64,000 nt of DNA. It comes from an uncultured bacterium. GTDB lineage: Bacteria > Cyanobacteriota > Vampirovibrionia > Gastranaerophilales > Gastranaerophilaceae. Both the position numbers and the translations under genes were made by a program. The notes under the pieces are model-generated. The model searched no databases. It saw nothing but the letters and a program-made list of their open reading frames with translations, and had not been told where the DNA came from. Below are positions 8,710 through 18,772 of the stretch, piece by piece (position 1 is the stretch's first letter; the number at the start of each line of letters is the position of its first letter). The stretch covers positions 124,001 to 188,000 of the forward strand of contig CAMOPX010000002.1 of the NCBI GenBank assembly GCA_946622415.1. The letters are read 5' to 3'.

Positions 8710-9333
8710 ATGACATCAATTTTTATTTTAAAAATAACGTTAATTTCATTATTTACCGCACTTGCCGCATATTTAATCGGTTCTATCCCGACAGGATATA
8801 TAATCGTAAAAGCAAAAACAGGTCAAGATATAAGAAACATTGGTTCAGGTTCTACCGGTGCCACAAACGTAAAAAGAGTTTTGGGCAAAAAATGGTTCTT
8901 TATCGTTATGCTTTTAGACGCTCTTAAAGGTGCAACACCTGTTTTGATTGCTAAGTATTTAACCTTGGATTATGATTCAATCGGACTGTTTGCCGTAATT
9001 GCATCTATCTTTGTTATAGTAGGACATTCTAAACCCGTATTTTTACAATTCAAGGGCGGAAAATCAGTTGCATCAGGTGTGGGCACAATTTTAGCTTTAA
9101 ATATATTTGCAGGCTTATCTATAGCGGTTATTTGGGGTGTAATAACATATATTTCAAAATACGTTTCACTGGGTTCAATAATCGCATTATCACTTTCACC
9201 CGTTTTAATGTATTATTTTAAAAGTCCCATCTGTTACATCGCATATTGCATAATCGCTGCATTGTACATAATCTATCTTCACAGAGAAAACATTAAAAGA
9301 CTGATTAATGGTACGGAAAATAAGGTCAGATAA
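8710..9333 (+). CDS. plsY: Acyl-phosphate:glycerol-3-phosphate acyltransferase PlsY
   Basis: Membrane enzyme that acylates glycerol-3-phosphate at sn-1, the first step of phospholipid synthesis. The three conserved loops are visible: SIPTGYIIVKAKTGQDIRN with GSGSTGATN (about residues 24-52), then GHSKPVFLQFKGGKSVASG (about residues 98-116), and HRENIKRLINGTE at the end. 207 residues with about five to six membrane segments. It sits in an operon with der. Confidence 0.97.
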   Translation: MTSIFILKITLISLFTALAAYLIGSIPTGYIIVKAKTGQDIRNIGSGSTGATNVKRVLGKKWFFIVMLLDALKGATPVLIAKYLTLDYDSIGLFAVIASIFVIVGHSKPVFLQFKGGKSVASGVGTILALNIFAGLSIAVIWGVITYISKYVSLGSIIALSLSPVLMYYFKSPICYIAYCIIAALYIIYLHRENIKRLINGTENKVR

Positions 9334-9335
9334 AT

Positions 9336-10331
9336 TTATTTTAAAAATTCTTTCTCAATCTCGGTGTCTTGAAGTTTTTTACCCGATTTTCTTTTCAGGG
9401 GTTCAATACCATAATCCTTTAATTTTTCTGACAGTTCAAAGATTTTACTATCTGATATAAATTTGTTAAATTCTTTATCAAATTTATTTGAAAATTCCGA
9501 AACCTGTTTTTTAATTTCAGAAAGATTTCTTGAATGAAGAGCAATTATATCATAGATTTGCTGCGACAAATTGATTATATTATCGACATTTTTGTTTTGA
9601 ACTTGATTTGCCCAAATATCTTTAATCAAACGGATTGATGTTATTATTCCTGAATTTCCGACAATAATTATATTTTTATCATAGGCGTTTTTAATTGTCG
9701 ATACAAAATCAGAATCTGTATAAATCAAAGATACTAATGGTTCTAAGGGAATATACATAAATACAAAATCGACAGTATCAAGATTAACGGCAGTTTCATA
9801 TTTTTTATTGGACAAATTATTTATTGTTGAATTTATGTCTGTGATTAATTCTTTCTTTTTAAGTGATTCCATATCGGAATTTATGTTTTTGTTGTACTCG
9901 ATATATTTATCCAAATTCAATTTACAATCTATCAATACAGATTTATTATTCGGCAAATTGATTAAAAAATCAGGCTTGATTTGTTTATTGTCGGAATTTT
10001 TTGTTATATATTGTTTAAAATAATCGACATTATTGTTAGGAAGACAAGTTTTTATAATATTTTCAAGGCATTCTTCTCCGAATCTTCCTTTTAAATTTTG
10101 ATTAGTTGTTAAAATTTTTGCTAATTTCGACGTATTTTCGAGTGCAGATTTTATTTCTGAGGAATTTATTTGGTTTTGCTGCTTAAAATCATCTATAGAA
10201 TTTTTAAAATCTATAAGAAATGCTTCAAGAAAAGTACTTTTTCTTCTGTTTAAAATAAAGTATGTAAAAACAGAGCCTATAAAAACACCAAATAAAAATG
10301 TTAAAGGCAATAAATAATAAAATTTATCCAT
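9336..10331 (-). CDS. rmuC: DNA recombination protein RmuC homologue
   Basis: A 331-residue protein with an N-terminal membrane anchor (about residues 3-26), a coiled-coil stretch, and the RmuC domain. LKGRFGEECLENII and then PDFLINLPNNKSVLIDCKLN supply the PD-(D/E)xK-like nuclease residues. RmuC limits sequence inversions between short repeats. I prefer ATG 10331 over the upstream TTG because AGGAG lies four bases before it. It converges with plsY. Confidence 0.9.
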   Translation of the reverse strand: MDKFYYLLPLTFLFGVFIGSVFTYFILNRRKSTFLEAFLIDFKNSIDDFKQQNQINSSEIKSALENTSKLAKILTTNQNLKGRFGEECLENIIKTCLPNNNVDYFKQYITKNSDNKQIKPDFLINLPNNKSVLIDCKLNLDKYIEYNKNINSDMESLKKKELITDINSTINNLSNKKYETAVNLDTVDFVFMYIPLEPLVSLIYTDSDFVSTIKNAYDKNIIIVGNSGIITSIRLIKDIWANQVQNKNVDNIINLSQQIYDIIALHSRNLSEIKKQVSEFSNKFDKEFNKFISDSKIFELSEKLKDYGIEPLKRKSGKKLQDTEIEKEFLK

Positions 10332-10425
10332 ATATCTCCTCAAGTCAGATGAATTATAACTTAATATTGTTCTATTTGCAATAAATTTAAATTAAAATGG
10401 GAATTATATATATGGAGTTAAGATT

Positions 10426-10833
10426 GTGAAAAGATTATTTATACTGTTAACAATAATTTTAATAAATACTACGACCACAAATGCAATAAATTGGCAGCCT
10501 GTATATTTAAACGGTAAAATTTGCAGTTATGTGGATGTTGATAGCATTACAAAAAACGACAGATATTTTTTCTATAATGCATTAGTAACAGCAAATAACG
10601 GCTCAAAAATTATTGTCACAATACAATCATCAAATAATCTTCGACTATCAGCCAGAATAAATCACTACCAAATATCCGAATATACGGAATTAGATGGTGA
10701 TTATAAACACATTTTTGATAAACAAACTACAAAACTGGAACCGGTTTTATTCGGGTCAGTTGTCAATGCTATTAATAAATATGTAAAAACACTTGAAATG
10801 TTGAATACTAATTCAATTACAATAAATCCGTAA
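10426..10833 (+). CDS. Small secreted protein of unknown function
   Basis: Starts at GTG 10426 with GGAG eight bases upstream. Residues 1-20 are a clear Sec signal peptide (KRLFILLTIILINTTTTNA), leaving a mature domain of about 115 residues beginning WQPVYLNGKICSYVDVDSI. The W..V, YVD and DSI pattern resembles the small beta-rich surface-adhesin E-like domain, but the match is weak and no function should be assigned. It stands alone between rmuC and the zinc-ribbon protein. Confidence 0.75.
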   Translation: MKRLFILLTIILINTTTTNAINWQPVYLNGKICSYVDVDSITKNDRYFFYNALVTANNGSKIIVTIQSSNNLRLSARINHYQISEYTELDGDYKHIFDKQTTKLEPVLFGSVVNAINKYVKTLEMLNTNSITINP

Positions 10834-10890
10834 TTAATAGCTTAATTGATGACATAACCAATAACAATAATTAATATTTTATATTATAAG

Positions 10891-10942
10891 TTGTAACAAA
10901 AAGTTTCTTACAATATAATTATTTTTGTCTGAATGGTATAAT
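10891..10942 (+). promoter_or_regulatory. Two tandem promoters before the zinc-ribbon protein gene
   Basis: TTGTAA (10891) with a 17-bp spacer and TATAAT (10914-10919) forms a near-consensus promoter. Eighteen bases further is an extended -10 element, TGG-TATAAT (10934-10942). The transcript would have a leader of about 55-80 nt ahead of the ATG at 11006. Confidence 0.65.
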
Positions 10943-11005
10943 CATAACAGATAGAGTTATAATTTATTAAAATAATTAACCGATAAGGTCACAGGTAAGG
11001 AAAAT

Positions 11006-12952
11006 ATGGCTAATAAATGTTCTAATTGCGGCTTTGAATATGGCGAATTTGATATATATTGTTCACGCTGCGGACATAAAATTGACAATAATGCTGATAT
11101 AAATTCAACTGCACAGCAGGTTTATGAAAATTATATCAATGAAAACGAGATACAAGAATTAAAAAATCAACAAAATTTTGAATTCTTCTCTAAGAAAAAA
11201 CTCTATGAAAGCAATATTTTTGATGCTTTTGCGGTTATGTTTACACTGACTATTATTTTGACTGTTCTTGTATATTTAATTTCATATAAACAAGCAAACA
11301 CGAAAGCATATTTAAAATATAAAAATTACATTTCAAAACCGACACAAATTCCGATATTAAAAACACCTGAAACAATTGAAGATTTTGCACAAAATTTATA
11401 CGAAACAGAAGATTTTATGAAATTATATCTGAAATATTCTAAAGACGATAACGAAAAGAAAGAACAAATTTTTGCAAAATATTTAAATGAAATACTTAAA
11501 ACAGTTGATATAACAAACGAAAACGTACTCTCATCAAAACATCCTGAGTGCGAATCAATCAAAGAGGGCAAAGTTTTAAATAAATGCAGAACATATTATA
11601 ACAATCTGCTTAAAAATAAAGGCGTAAAAGTATATCCTTATGCAAATGTACTCTATTTTTACCCGAACAAAAAATTTGCATACAAGAATTTTTCAAAGTT
11701 TGTTACTCCAAACATGCATAATTTCTTAAAACTGGAATCAAAATTCCCTTATCCTGTATCAGAAAACGGCATTTTATATAAGAACCCGAAATATGCCCTA
11801 AATAAAATTTCAAAGTACGAAAAACTATATAATTCTGAAACCGATCAACAAATAAAAAATATATTGGAACAAGAATTGTATGACGATGTAACAAATGTAA
11901 TTTTTGCAAGAAATATTTACGCTACAACGACTCATGAAATGCAGCCGATATTTAAAAAAGCATTCACAAAACATATAGCAAACAATCGCCAATCAGCTCT
12001 TAATCCTTTGTTTATGAGTTATATGGATAAACAAAAATTGTATACTGAGGAAAATTTTACAAAAGATTACCCTTACAAAATATGTGACGATACTTTTTAT
12101 GACAATGTTGAAAATTCAACATTTAAAGATATCTTTGCACAATTAAGAAAGAATTTATCCATAAATTCAGAAAATGTTAATTTTGCTTTTGTGTATAGTC
12201 TTACGGACGGAAAATGGCACAGATACAGAACAGGAATGGAATTAAATAAAAGTAATTATATAATTTCCTACCCTGATGAAGACAATAATGTATTTTTCTA
12301 TGATTTTGCGTATTCTCCGATTCAAGAAATGAATATACAAGATAATACAAATCTTTTTATAAATTCAGGACAAATCTATATATATAATTATGATAAGCTC
12401 GCAATTTCCAAAATAACCTTCAACGGCAAAGTATTTAATACAAAAAATCTTAATTTCACTGATATTACATCAATGTTCCCCGGTGTTAACATAATAAACA
12501 TCGATTCTACAAACGGATACAATATCTACATTGAAAAAGCAAACAAAAACGCTAATTTTATTATGTTATCAAGATACGCTCAAGGTTTAAAAGATTATGA
12601 GCTTGCTGCCATAAAAGGCGAAATTAAAAAAATGACTTTATCAAATATGTTCTCTGTAAATACAAACGAAGAAGTCATTGTATCCTTCCACAGCAAGTCA
12701 TTAAGCAATGAAGAAACCTCTGAACAACTTCCTACGTATAAAATTCATATAACTACAATCGGACATCAAAAATCGCAGTTTGAAGAAGAAACAGAAGTTA
12801 TTCAAGATGAACAAAAAGTTGAAACTACGGAAGATGAAGATATAGAAAAACATACACCCACAATTAAACCTAAAATAGATACAAACGAAAGGGATGCTCT
12901 TGTTCTTCCGCCGGCTAAAACGCTGGAACCGATAAATGATGACGAAGATTAA
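11006..12952 (+). CDS. Zinc-ribbon membrane protein with a large extracytoplasmic domain
   Basis: A 648-residue orphan. Residues 5-24 form a zinc ribbon (CSNCGFEYGEFDIYCSRCG). A linker follows, then one membrane segment at about residues 72-92 and a domain of roughly 500 residues that should lie outside the membrane. Residues 590-648 are acidic and low-complexity (EEETEVIQDEQ, TTEDEDIE). This topology, a cytoplasmic zinc ribbon plus one helix plus a long outer domain, recurs in Gram-positive and candidate-phylum envelope proteins, usually without known function. Tandem promoters lie upstream. I do not recognise the outer domain. Confidence 0.85.
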   Translation: MANKCSNCGFEYGEFDIYCSRCGHKIDNNADINSTAQQVYENYINENEIQELKNQQNFEFFSKKKLYESNIFDAFAVMFTLTIILTVLVYLISYKQANTKAYLKYKNYISKPTQIPILKTPETIEDFAQNLYETEDFMKLYLKYSKDDNEKKEQIFAKYLNEILKTVDITNENVLSSKHPECESIKEGKVLNKCRTYYNNLLKNKGVKVYPYANVLYFYPNKKFAYKNFSKFVTPNMHNFLKLESKFPYPVSENGILYKNPKYALNKISKYEKLYNSETDQQIKNILEQELYDDVTNVIFARNIYATTTHEMQPIFKKAFTKHIANNRQSALNPLFMSYMDKQKLYTEENFTKDYPYKICDDTFYDNVENSTFKDIFAQLRKNLSINSENVNFAFVYSLTDGKWHRYRTGMELNKSNYIISYPDEDNNVFFYDFAYSPIQEMNIQDNTNLFINSGQIYIYNYDKLAISKITFNGKVFNTKNLNFTDITSMFPGVNIINIDSTNGYNIYIEKANKNANFIMLSRYAQGLKDYELAAIKGEIKKMTLSNMFSVNTNEEVIVSFHSKSLSNEETSEQLPTYKIHITTIGHQKSQFEEETEVIQDEQKVETTEDEDIEKHTPTIKPKIDTNERDALVLPPAKTLEPINDDED

Positions 12953-13062
12953 ATAGAAAATTAATTAATTTTAAGATTTGTAAAAATATATACTTAAATA
13001 ACAAATTTTTATCTTTAGCATTTTTAAACATATACAACATAATTTAATAAGGGGGATATAAA

Positions 13063-13449
13063 TTGAATATTTCAAGTGTTAACTGCAATACATTTTGTGG
13101 TCGTGTATTTGTACCAAGAAGATATATTAATGGTATTTATGAATATTGTGAATGCAATCAAAAAAGTATAGTCGATTCCGGTTTAATAACAGAAGACGGA
13201 AGTGATAAATATGAGGATTATTATATATTTAATGCAGGAGATAATTCCGAATACGCAGGCTTTGACCCCCGCTATGCAGAAGGAGAATTTCGCGAATTTA
13301 GGGATGATATTGGTTTTAAGTATTCAATTCTCCCGACTAAAAAACATGGTATACATGATGCAACATTTACAGTAGATCAAGAGAATTTAAAGAAAATTCA
13401 AGATGGGTTTAATACCGCATACGGAAAAGATTTGGACGTATATGTATAA
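13063..13449 (+). CDS. Hypothetical 128-residue protein
   Basis: Starts at TTG 13063, placed by GGGGG (13051-13055) eight bases upstream. There is no signal peptide or membrane segment. The N-terminus (NISSVNCNTFCGRVFVP) is Asn- and Cys-rich, followed by an acidic Tyr/Asp-rich region (DKYEDYYIFNAGDNSEYAGF) and a helical C-terminus. The compact size, good ribosome-binding site and base composition support a real gene. No family recognised. Confidence 0.7.
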   Translation: MNISSVNCNTFCGRVFVPRRYINGIYEYCECNQKSIVDSGLITEDGSDKYEDYYIFNAGDNSEYAGFDPRYAEGEFREFRDDIGFKYSILPTKKHGIHDATFTVDQENLKKIQDGFNTAYGKDLDVYV

Positions 13450-13467
13450 AAGGTATTAATTTTTAAT

Positions 13468-15357
13468 TTAAGAATTTCTTCTTTCTTTTACCTTTTCGAT
13501 TAATTCATCAAATTCAGCAGCATCTACAGTTTCATGGTCTAATAAGGCATTTGCTAATTCATCAAGAATGTCTCTATTTTCATTTAATATAGTCTTAGCA
13601 AGCTGATATTTTTCGTCAATAATTTTCTTAATTTCAACATCAAGTTCATAAGCAACTTGCTCTGAATAATCCTTTGTATGTCCAAAATCACGTCCCATAA
13701 ACACATGTTCTTGTTGCTCGCCATAGGTCATTGAGCCCATTTTTTCGCTCATTCCCCATTGTGTTACCATGTTTCTTGCGAGTTTTGTTGCTCTTTGCAT
13801 ATCATTAGAAGCACCTGTTGAAACATTTTCACCGTAGATAATTTCTTCAGCTACTCTGCCTCCAAGAAGATCTGTAATATGCGCAAGAAGTTTTCTTTTG
13901 GTTTGATGTTTAGAATCATCTTTTGGAGTGTACCAAGTGAGTCCCAAAGCTCTACCGCGCGGAATAATTGAAACTTTTTGAACTTCTTCACAGTCCTCAA
14001 GCATCTTTAATATAACTGCATGTCCTGCTTCGTGGTAACTTGTTCTTTCTTTATCCTCTTGTGTCAAAACGGTAGATTTCTTTTCTATACCAGCAATTAC
14101 TCTATCAATCGATTTATCAATATCCAGCATAGAAATTGCTTCTTCATTATTTCTGGCAGCCAACAATGCTGCTTCATTTAATAAATTCTTCAAATCCGCA
14201 CCTGTGAACCCCGGAACTCTTTTTGCAAGGGCTTTCAGGTCAACATCGGGCGCTAATTTTTTATTCTTTGCATGGACTTGCAAAATTTCTTCTCTGCCTT
14301 TAACATCAGGCTCGTTAACGAAAATTTGTCTGTCAAACCTTCCGGGTCGTAAAAGGGCGCTATCCAAAATATCAGGCCTGTTTGTTGCTGCTATTACTAT
14401 AATATTCGTATTTTCATCAAACCCGTCCATTTCAACTAACAATTGGTTCAAGGTTTGTTCACGCTCGTCATGTCCCCCGCCAAGACCGGCACCACGTTGA
14501 CGACCAACGGCATCAATTTCATCAATAAAAATCATACAAGGTTGATGCTTTTTAGCCTGTTCAAAAAGGTCGCGTACACGAGAGGCACCGACACCAACAA
14601 ACATTTCTACAAAATCAGAACCCGAAATTGAGAAAAACGGAACTCCGGCTTCTCCTGCAACAGCTTTTGCCATTAAGGTTTTACCTGTACCCGGAGCGCC
14701 AACCAAAAGAACTCCTTTTGGAATTTTTGCGCCGAGTTTAGTATATTTTTCGCTATTTTTCAAGAAATCTACTATTTCTTCGAGTTCTTGTCTTTCTTCG
14801 TCAATACCTGCTACATCTTTAAATGTGATTTTGATTTTATCATCCTGCAATAATTTTGCCTTTGATTTTCCAAAATTTAAAGCAGATGAACCTGTTTGTT
14901 GTATTCCTTTGATAATAAATATTACCATTATAATAAAGAATAATGGCAACAATATACTGCCTAACATGCTGGACCAAGAAGCATTTTGCGGTTTTTGAAT
15001 GTTTATTTCAACGTTATTGCTTTTTAACAATTCGTATAATTCTGAATCATTAGTGGGAATTTGTACTTTATATTGTTTTTTAGGAGCAGTTTGCATTGTT
15101 TGCAAAGCAAATGGGTTTGCAACGGGATTAGTCGCAGGTTTTTGAACATTTTGAGTTTTATCCTCTTTTGGATACGCATTCAAAGTATCTTGACTAATAT
15201 ACACGCTTTCAATTGCGCCTAATTTAACTTTATTTAGAAACTGAGTATATGAAATATCGGTTGTAGTTGTTACAGGACCGCTAAGAGCAACTGCAATAAT
15301 TATCACCAAAATTAGCCCTGTCAGAATAATGATTCCTGTTGATTGGTTTTTGTTCAT
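13468..15357 (-). CDS. ftsH: ATP-dependent zinc metalloprotease FtsH
   Basis: A 629-residue membrane AAA+ protease that degrades unstable membrane and soluble proteins. Membrane segments lie at about residues 8-27 and 131-150, bracketing a periplasmic domain with a Pro/Gln-rich insert. Next come the AAA module (GAPGTGKT, the DEID Walker B and the second region of homology RPGRFDRQ) and the zinc site HEAGH with the third ligand Asp further on. GAGGAG precedes the ATG. One copy is seen here; cyanobacteria usually carry several. Confidence 0.98.
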   Translation of the reverse strand: MNKNQSTGIIILTGLILVIIIAVALSGPVTTTTDISYTQFLNKVKLGAIESVYISQDTLNAYPKEDKTQNVQKPATNPVANPFALQTMQTAPKKQYKVQIPTNDSELYELLKSNNVEINIQKPQNASWSSMLGSILLPLFFIIMVIFIIKGIQQTGSSALNFGKSKAKLLQDDKIKITFKDVAGIDEERQELEEIVDFLKNSEKYTKLGAKIPKGVLLVGAPGTGKTLMAKAVAGEAGVPFFSISGSDFVEMFVGVGASRVRDLFEQAKKHQPCMIFIDEIDAVGRQRGAGLGGGHDEREQTLNQLLVEMDGFDENTNIIVIAATNRPDILDSALLRPGRFDRQIFVNEPDVKGREEILQVHAKNKKLAPDVDLKALAKRVPGFTGADLKNLLNEAALLAARNNEEAISMLDIDKSIDRVIAGIEKKSTVLTQEDKERTSYHEAGHAVILKMLEDCEEVQKVSIIPRGRALGLTWYTPKDDSKHQTKRKLLAHITDLLGGRVAEEIIYGENVSTGASNDMQRATKLARNMVTQWGMSEKMGSMTYGEQQEHVFMGRDFGHTKDYSEQVAYELDVEIKKIIDEKYQLAKTILNENRDILDELANALLDHETVDAAEFDELIEKVKERRNS

Positions 15358-15445
15358 AGTCTCCTCATTACATTAGATTATCATTATTGATATTATAACA
15401 AAAGAATAATAAAATGTTAAATATACAAAATAGGTTACGAAGTGT

Positions 15446-15955
15446 ATGAATCGCGCATTTTTATCTTTAGGCTCAAATATCGGTGACAGATTATTAAATA
15501 TACAACATGCAGTCAGTATGCTTGCTATATCAGATAAAATTTCCGTAATCAAATGTTCATCATTTTATGAAACCGAACCATGGGGTGTGAAAAATCAAAA
15601 TTGGTTTTTAAATGCTGCAATAGCAATAGATACCGTTTTTTCACCTATTGAACTATTAAATACAACACAATCAATTGAGCATCAAATGGGCCGCAACAGA
15701 AACAATGAACAAAGATGGCACGAAAGGATTATTGATATAGATATTTTAATGTTCAATGATGATATTATATCAATCGCAGATAAATTAGTTATTCCTCACC
15801 CGTATATGCACAAGCGTGCTTTTGTTTTGGTACCAATGCTTGAAGTAAAGCCCGATTTAATTCACCCCTTGTACAAAAAAACGATAACAGAATTATATGA
15901 CGAACTGGAAAATCCGGAGGATGTCTTTTTATATGGAACAGTCTTGCCAAAATAA
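15446..15955 (+). CDS. folK: 2-amino-4-hydroxy-6-hydroxymethyldihydropteridine pyrophosphokinase
   Basis: Folate pathway enzyme that transfers pyrophosphate from ATP to hydroxymethyl-dihydropterin. Signatures: LSLGSNIGDR at residues 6-15, FYETEPWG, and the HPPK pattern QRWHERIIDIDILMF with the metal-binding DID. HPYMHKRAFVLVPMLEV completes the active site. 169 residues, normal length. Its 3' end overlaps the following flavoprotein gene by 23 bases, so the two are probably co-translated. Confidence 0.97.
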   Translation: MNRAFLSLGSNIGDRLLNIQHAVSMLAISDKISVIKCSSFYETEPWGVKNQNWFLNAAIAIDTVFSPIELLNTTQSIEHQMGRNRNNEQRWHERIIDIDILMFNDDIISIADKLVIPHPYMHKRAFVLVPMLEVKPDLIHPLYKKTITELYDELENPEDVFLYGTVLPK

Positions 15956-17045
15956 AATAGCGATAGTAGGCGGCGGTCCTGCGGGAATATATTGCGCTTT
16001 AAATATTTTAAAAAAATTCAAAGACAAAGATTTTAATAATTTTTGTATCCATGTTTTTGATAAATCGAAAATTTTAAATACAATCCTTCCGACGGGCGGA
16101 ACACGTTGCAATATAACGAACGGAATTGAAGATATAAAAGAATTTGCAAGCAATTATCCGAGGGGAGAAAAATTTCTCTATTCCGTATTTTCAAAACACT
16201 TTAGTTTTGATACTTTGGATTTTTTTAATTCATTGGGAATAAAAACCTATAAAGATGAAAATAACAGATTCTATCCAATTTCAAATTCTTCTAAAGAAGT
16301 TAGGGATAAAATGTTATCGGAGCTTGCAAAATATAAAAATATCAAAATTATAAATAAAGAAATACTATCCAAAAATGACATCAAAAATTATAACTACGTA
16401 ATTATTTCAGCAGGAAGCAGAAATACGGAAAAACTTATAAAATCATTCAATCATACTTTACATCCCTTTAAAAAAGCTCTGGTTGCCCTTAGAATCGATA
16501 ATATGTTTTATCCCGAAGGTGTAACGGTGAAAAGTTTAGACGGAGATTTTATATTCACAAAAAACGGAATCTCGGGTCCTCTTACATTCAAAATTTCATC
16601 CGACAACGTAAATAAACAATTTCCGTATGAAATAAAAGTGAAATTGTTTAATATCAATGAACTGTTTAATCTAATCAAAGAAAATCCCAAAAAATCTATC
16701 GGAACAATTGTTTCAATGCTTCTTCCAAAATCATTTACCAAAACATTAATCAAAGATTTTGATAAAAAAGCGTCAGAAATCTCTAAAAAAGATTTAGAAG
16801 AACTTTCGACATTAAAATTAACCGTTATTGGAACAGAAAATAAAGGAGAAATTGTTAATTCAGGCGGTGTTGATTTGTCTGAACTGACAAACAACTGTAA
16901 ATCAAAAATTAAAAATAATCTTTGGTTTTGTGGAGAAATTTTAGATATTGACGGATATTGCGGGGGTTTTAATCTGCAAAACTGCTGGTCAACGGGCTAT
17001 GTGGTTGCAAATGACGTTGTTAAAACCATTCTGAATAACCCATAA
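15933..17045 (+). CDS. HI0933/YhiN-family FAD-dependent oxidoreductase
   Basis: A 370-residue flavoprotein with the dinucleotide-binding motif GGGPAGIYCAL close to the N-terminus. The HI0933 hallmarks are TGGTRCNITNG, FFNSLGIKTYKDENNRFYP and the closing LWFCGEILDIDGYCGGFNLQNCWSTG. Of several in-frame starts I chose ATG 15933, which lies 12 bases after GGAGG and just before the conserved core. The reaction of this family is not firmly known. It overlaps folK and converges with the MerR gene. Confidence 0.9.
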   Translation: MEQSCQNKIAIVGGGPAGIYCALNILKKFKDKDFNNFCIHVFDKSKILNTILPTGGTRCNITNGIEDIKEFASNYPRGEKFLYSVFSKHFSFDTLDFFNSLGIKTYKDENNRFYPISNSSKEVRDKMLSELAKYKNIKIINKEILSKNDIKNYNYVIISAGSRNTEKLIKSFNHTLHPFKKALVALRIDNMFYPEGVTVKSLDGDFIFTKNGISGPLTFKISSDNVNKQFPYEIKVKLFNINELFNLIKENPKKSIGTIVSMLLPKSFTKTLIKDFDKKASEISKKDLEELSTLKLTVIGTENKGEIVNSGGVDLSELTNNCKSKIKNNLWFCGEILDIDGYCGGFNLQNCWSTGYVVANDVVKTILNNP

Positions 17046-17046
17046 T

Positions 17047-17433
17047 TTATGATTCTACATCTTTCTTTCTGCCTTTTCTTGAGGTTTTTTGGATGTTGTT
17101 TTCTTGTATCTGTTCTGATATATCGGCGTCATGAGCAAGCTTTTTTAAAAAATCAAAATAATTATCAACACCAATATTATTTTTTTCCATTAATGCAAGA
17201 ATAATCTTAACACCGGACAAATTAAGTGCCAAATTTCTGGTTAAAAATAGTATGGCTCTAGCTTTTTCAAGGTCATTCAGACTGTAATATCTTCTGTTTT
17301 TATCAGTTCTTGAAGGAGATAAAATTCCTGCTTTATCCCAAATCCTGAGTGTTCTTTGATGAACATTCAATGACTGAGCAATAGCACCTATAGGTAATAT
17401 TGGTATATTTGTATCTATTAATTTCTTACTCAT
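17047..17433 (-). CDS. MerR-family (HspR-like) transcriptional regulator
   Basis: A 128-residue regulator with a winged helix-turn-helix at about residues 15-80 (IGAIAQSLNVHQRTLRIWDKAGIL, then NRRYYSLNDLEKARAI). QRTLRIWDKAGILSPSRT and the downstream NLALNLSGVKIIL resemble HspR, the repressor of heat-shock genes. There are no metal-binding cysteines, so it is not a MerR-type metal sensor. It is last in an operon behind rimO. The target is unknown; no dnaK or clpB lies nearby. Confidence 0.88.
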   Translation of the reverse strand: MSKKLIDTNIPILPIGAIAQSLNVHQRTLRIWDKAGILSPSRTDKNRRYYSLNDLEKARAILFLTRNLALNLSGVKIILALMEKNNIGVDNYFDFLKKLAHDADISEQIQENNIQKTSRKGRKKDVES

Positions 17434-17467
17434 CTTAATTCCTAAAATAATATCAATTATATTTATA

Positions 17468-18772
17468 TTATATCACACCATACATATCATAGCTTGTTAC
17501 TTTATTTATTTTAACATCCAAAATATCGCCGGGGTTAATATATTCTTTTGTTTTTATATAAACTAATCCATCCACTTCAGGTGCATCTTTAAAACTTCTT
17601 GCAATAATCGTACCGTCGGAGCCAATCTGTTCTATTATACAAGGAACGGATTTTCCGACATATTTTTTATTGTTTTCTAGAGAAATCTGCTTTTGAAGCT
17701 TCATTAATTGGTTTCTTCTTTTTATTTTGATATTTTTACGAATTTGAGGTTTTAAATCGTATGCATAGGTATTTTTTTCACGAGAATATGCAAAAACACC
17801 TACTCTATCGAATTTCATATCACGAACAAAATTATATAAATCTTGATATTCTTCTTCGGTTTCTCCGGGATAACCTGTAATAAATGTTGTCCTGATTGAA
17901 ACATTCTTTATTTTTTTTCTTAATTTTGAAATAAATTTTCTATAATCAATCGCAGGACGTTTCATTCTCTTTAACACTTCAATATTGGAATGCTGAAGCG
18001 GAATATCGACATATTTAACAACTTTATCAAGTGAATTTATCGCGTCCATTAATTCATCATCAAAGTTAGTCGGATAAGCATACATTACGCGAATCCATCC
18101 CAAATTTTCAATTTTATTTAATTCTTTTAAAAGATTAGCAAGCATGGGTTTTTTATATAAATCCAAACCGTAGCTTGTAGTATCTTGAGCAATAAGAATA
18201 ATTTCGGATACTCCCTTATTTGCAAGATTTTTTGCTTCTTCAACAATATTTTCTATTTTTCGCGATTTATAGCTCCCGCGAAGCTTGGGGATAACACAGT
18301 AGCCGCAATTATAAAAGCATCCTTCCGCAATTTTTATGTAACTTGAAGAACCGACAGTTATTTGTTCACGATTAATATCTTCTCTGTAACAATATTCAGG
18401 GGTTTCCGAAATATTAATATAATCCTTGTTTTCAAGAGCATCTATAATTTTATCGTATTCGCATACACCAATATAATTTTTTATTTCAGGAAGAAGTTTC
18501 GGCAAATCTTCTTTATGTTTTTGTACAAGACATCCTGTTAATATGACGCGTTTTTTTCTTGCAATTAACTCCATAATTGCCTTAACGCTTTCTGCTTCCG
18601 CATCATATATAAAAGAACAAGTATTAACAATGAATGTATTAATTGAATCATCTTCGATATCAAGCGAATATTTGTAACCGTTTTTAACAAGAAGTCCAAG
18701 CATAAGCTCCATATCCACAAGATTTTTTGCGCAGCCAAATTGTAAAATTCCAATTGTTTCTTTATTTTTCAT
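17468..18772 (-). CDS. rimO: Ribosomal protein uS12 methylthiotransferase RimO
   Basis: Radical SAM enzyme that adds a methylthio group to an Asp of ribosomal protein S12. The N-terminal UPF0004 domain opens with QFGCAKNLVDME, the RimO rather than MiaB form, and holds three cluster cysteines. The radical SAM motif CxxxCxxC is CFYNCGYC near residue 152. A TRAM domain occupies the last 60 or so residues. 434 residues. Its start overlaps the preceding membrane-protein gene by 11 bases. Confidence 0.95.
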   Translation of the reverse strand: MKNKETIGILQFGCAKNLVDMELMLGLLVKNGYKYSLDIEDDSINTFIVNTCSFIYDAEAESVKAIMELIARKKRVILTGCLVQKHKEDLPKLLPEIKNYIGVCEYDKIIDALENKDYINISETPEYCYREDINREQITVGSSSYIKIAEGCFYNCGYCVIPKLRGSYKSRKIENIVEEAKNLANKGVSEIILIAQDTTSYGLDLYKKPMLANLLKELNKIENLGWIRVMYAYPTNFDDELMDAINSLDKVVKYVDIPLQHSNIEVLKRMKRPAIDYRKFISKLRKKIKNVSIRTTFITGYPGETEEEYQDLYNFVRDMKFDRVGVFAYSREKNTYAYDLKPQIRKNIKIKRRNQLMKLQKQISLENNKKYVGKSVPCIIEQIGSDGTIIARSFKDAPEVDGLVYIKTKEYINPGDILDVKINKVTSYDMYGVI

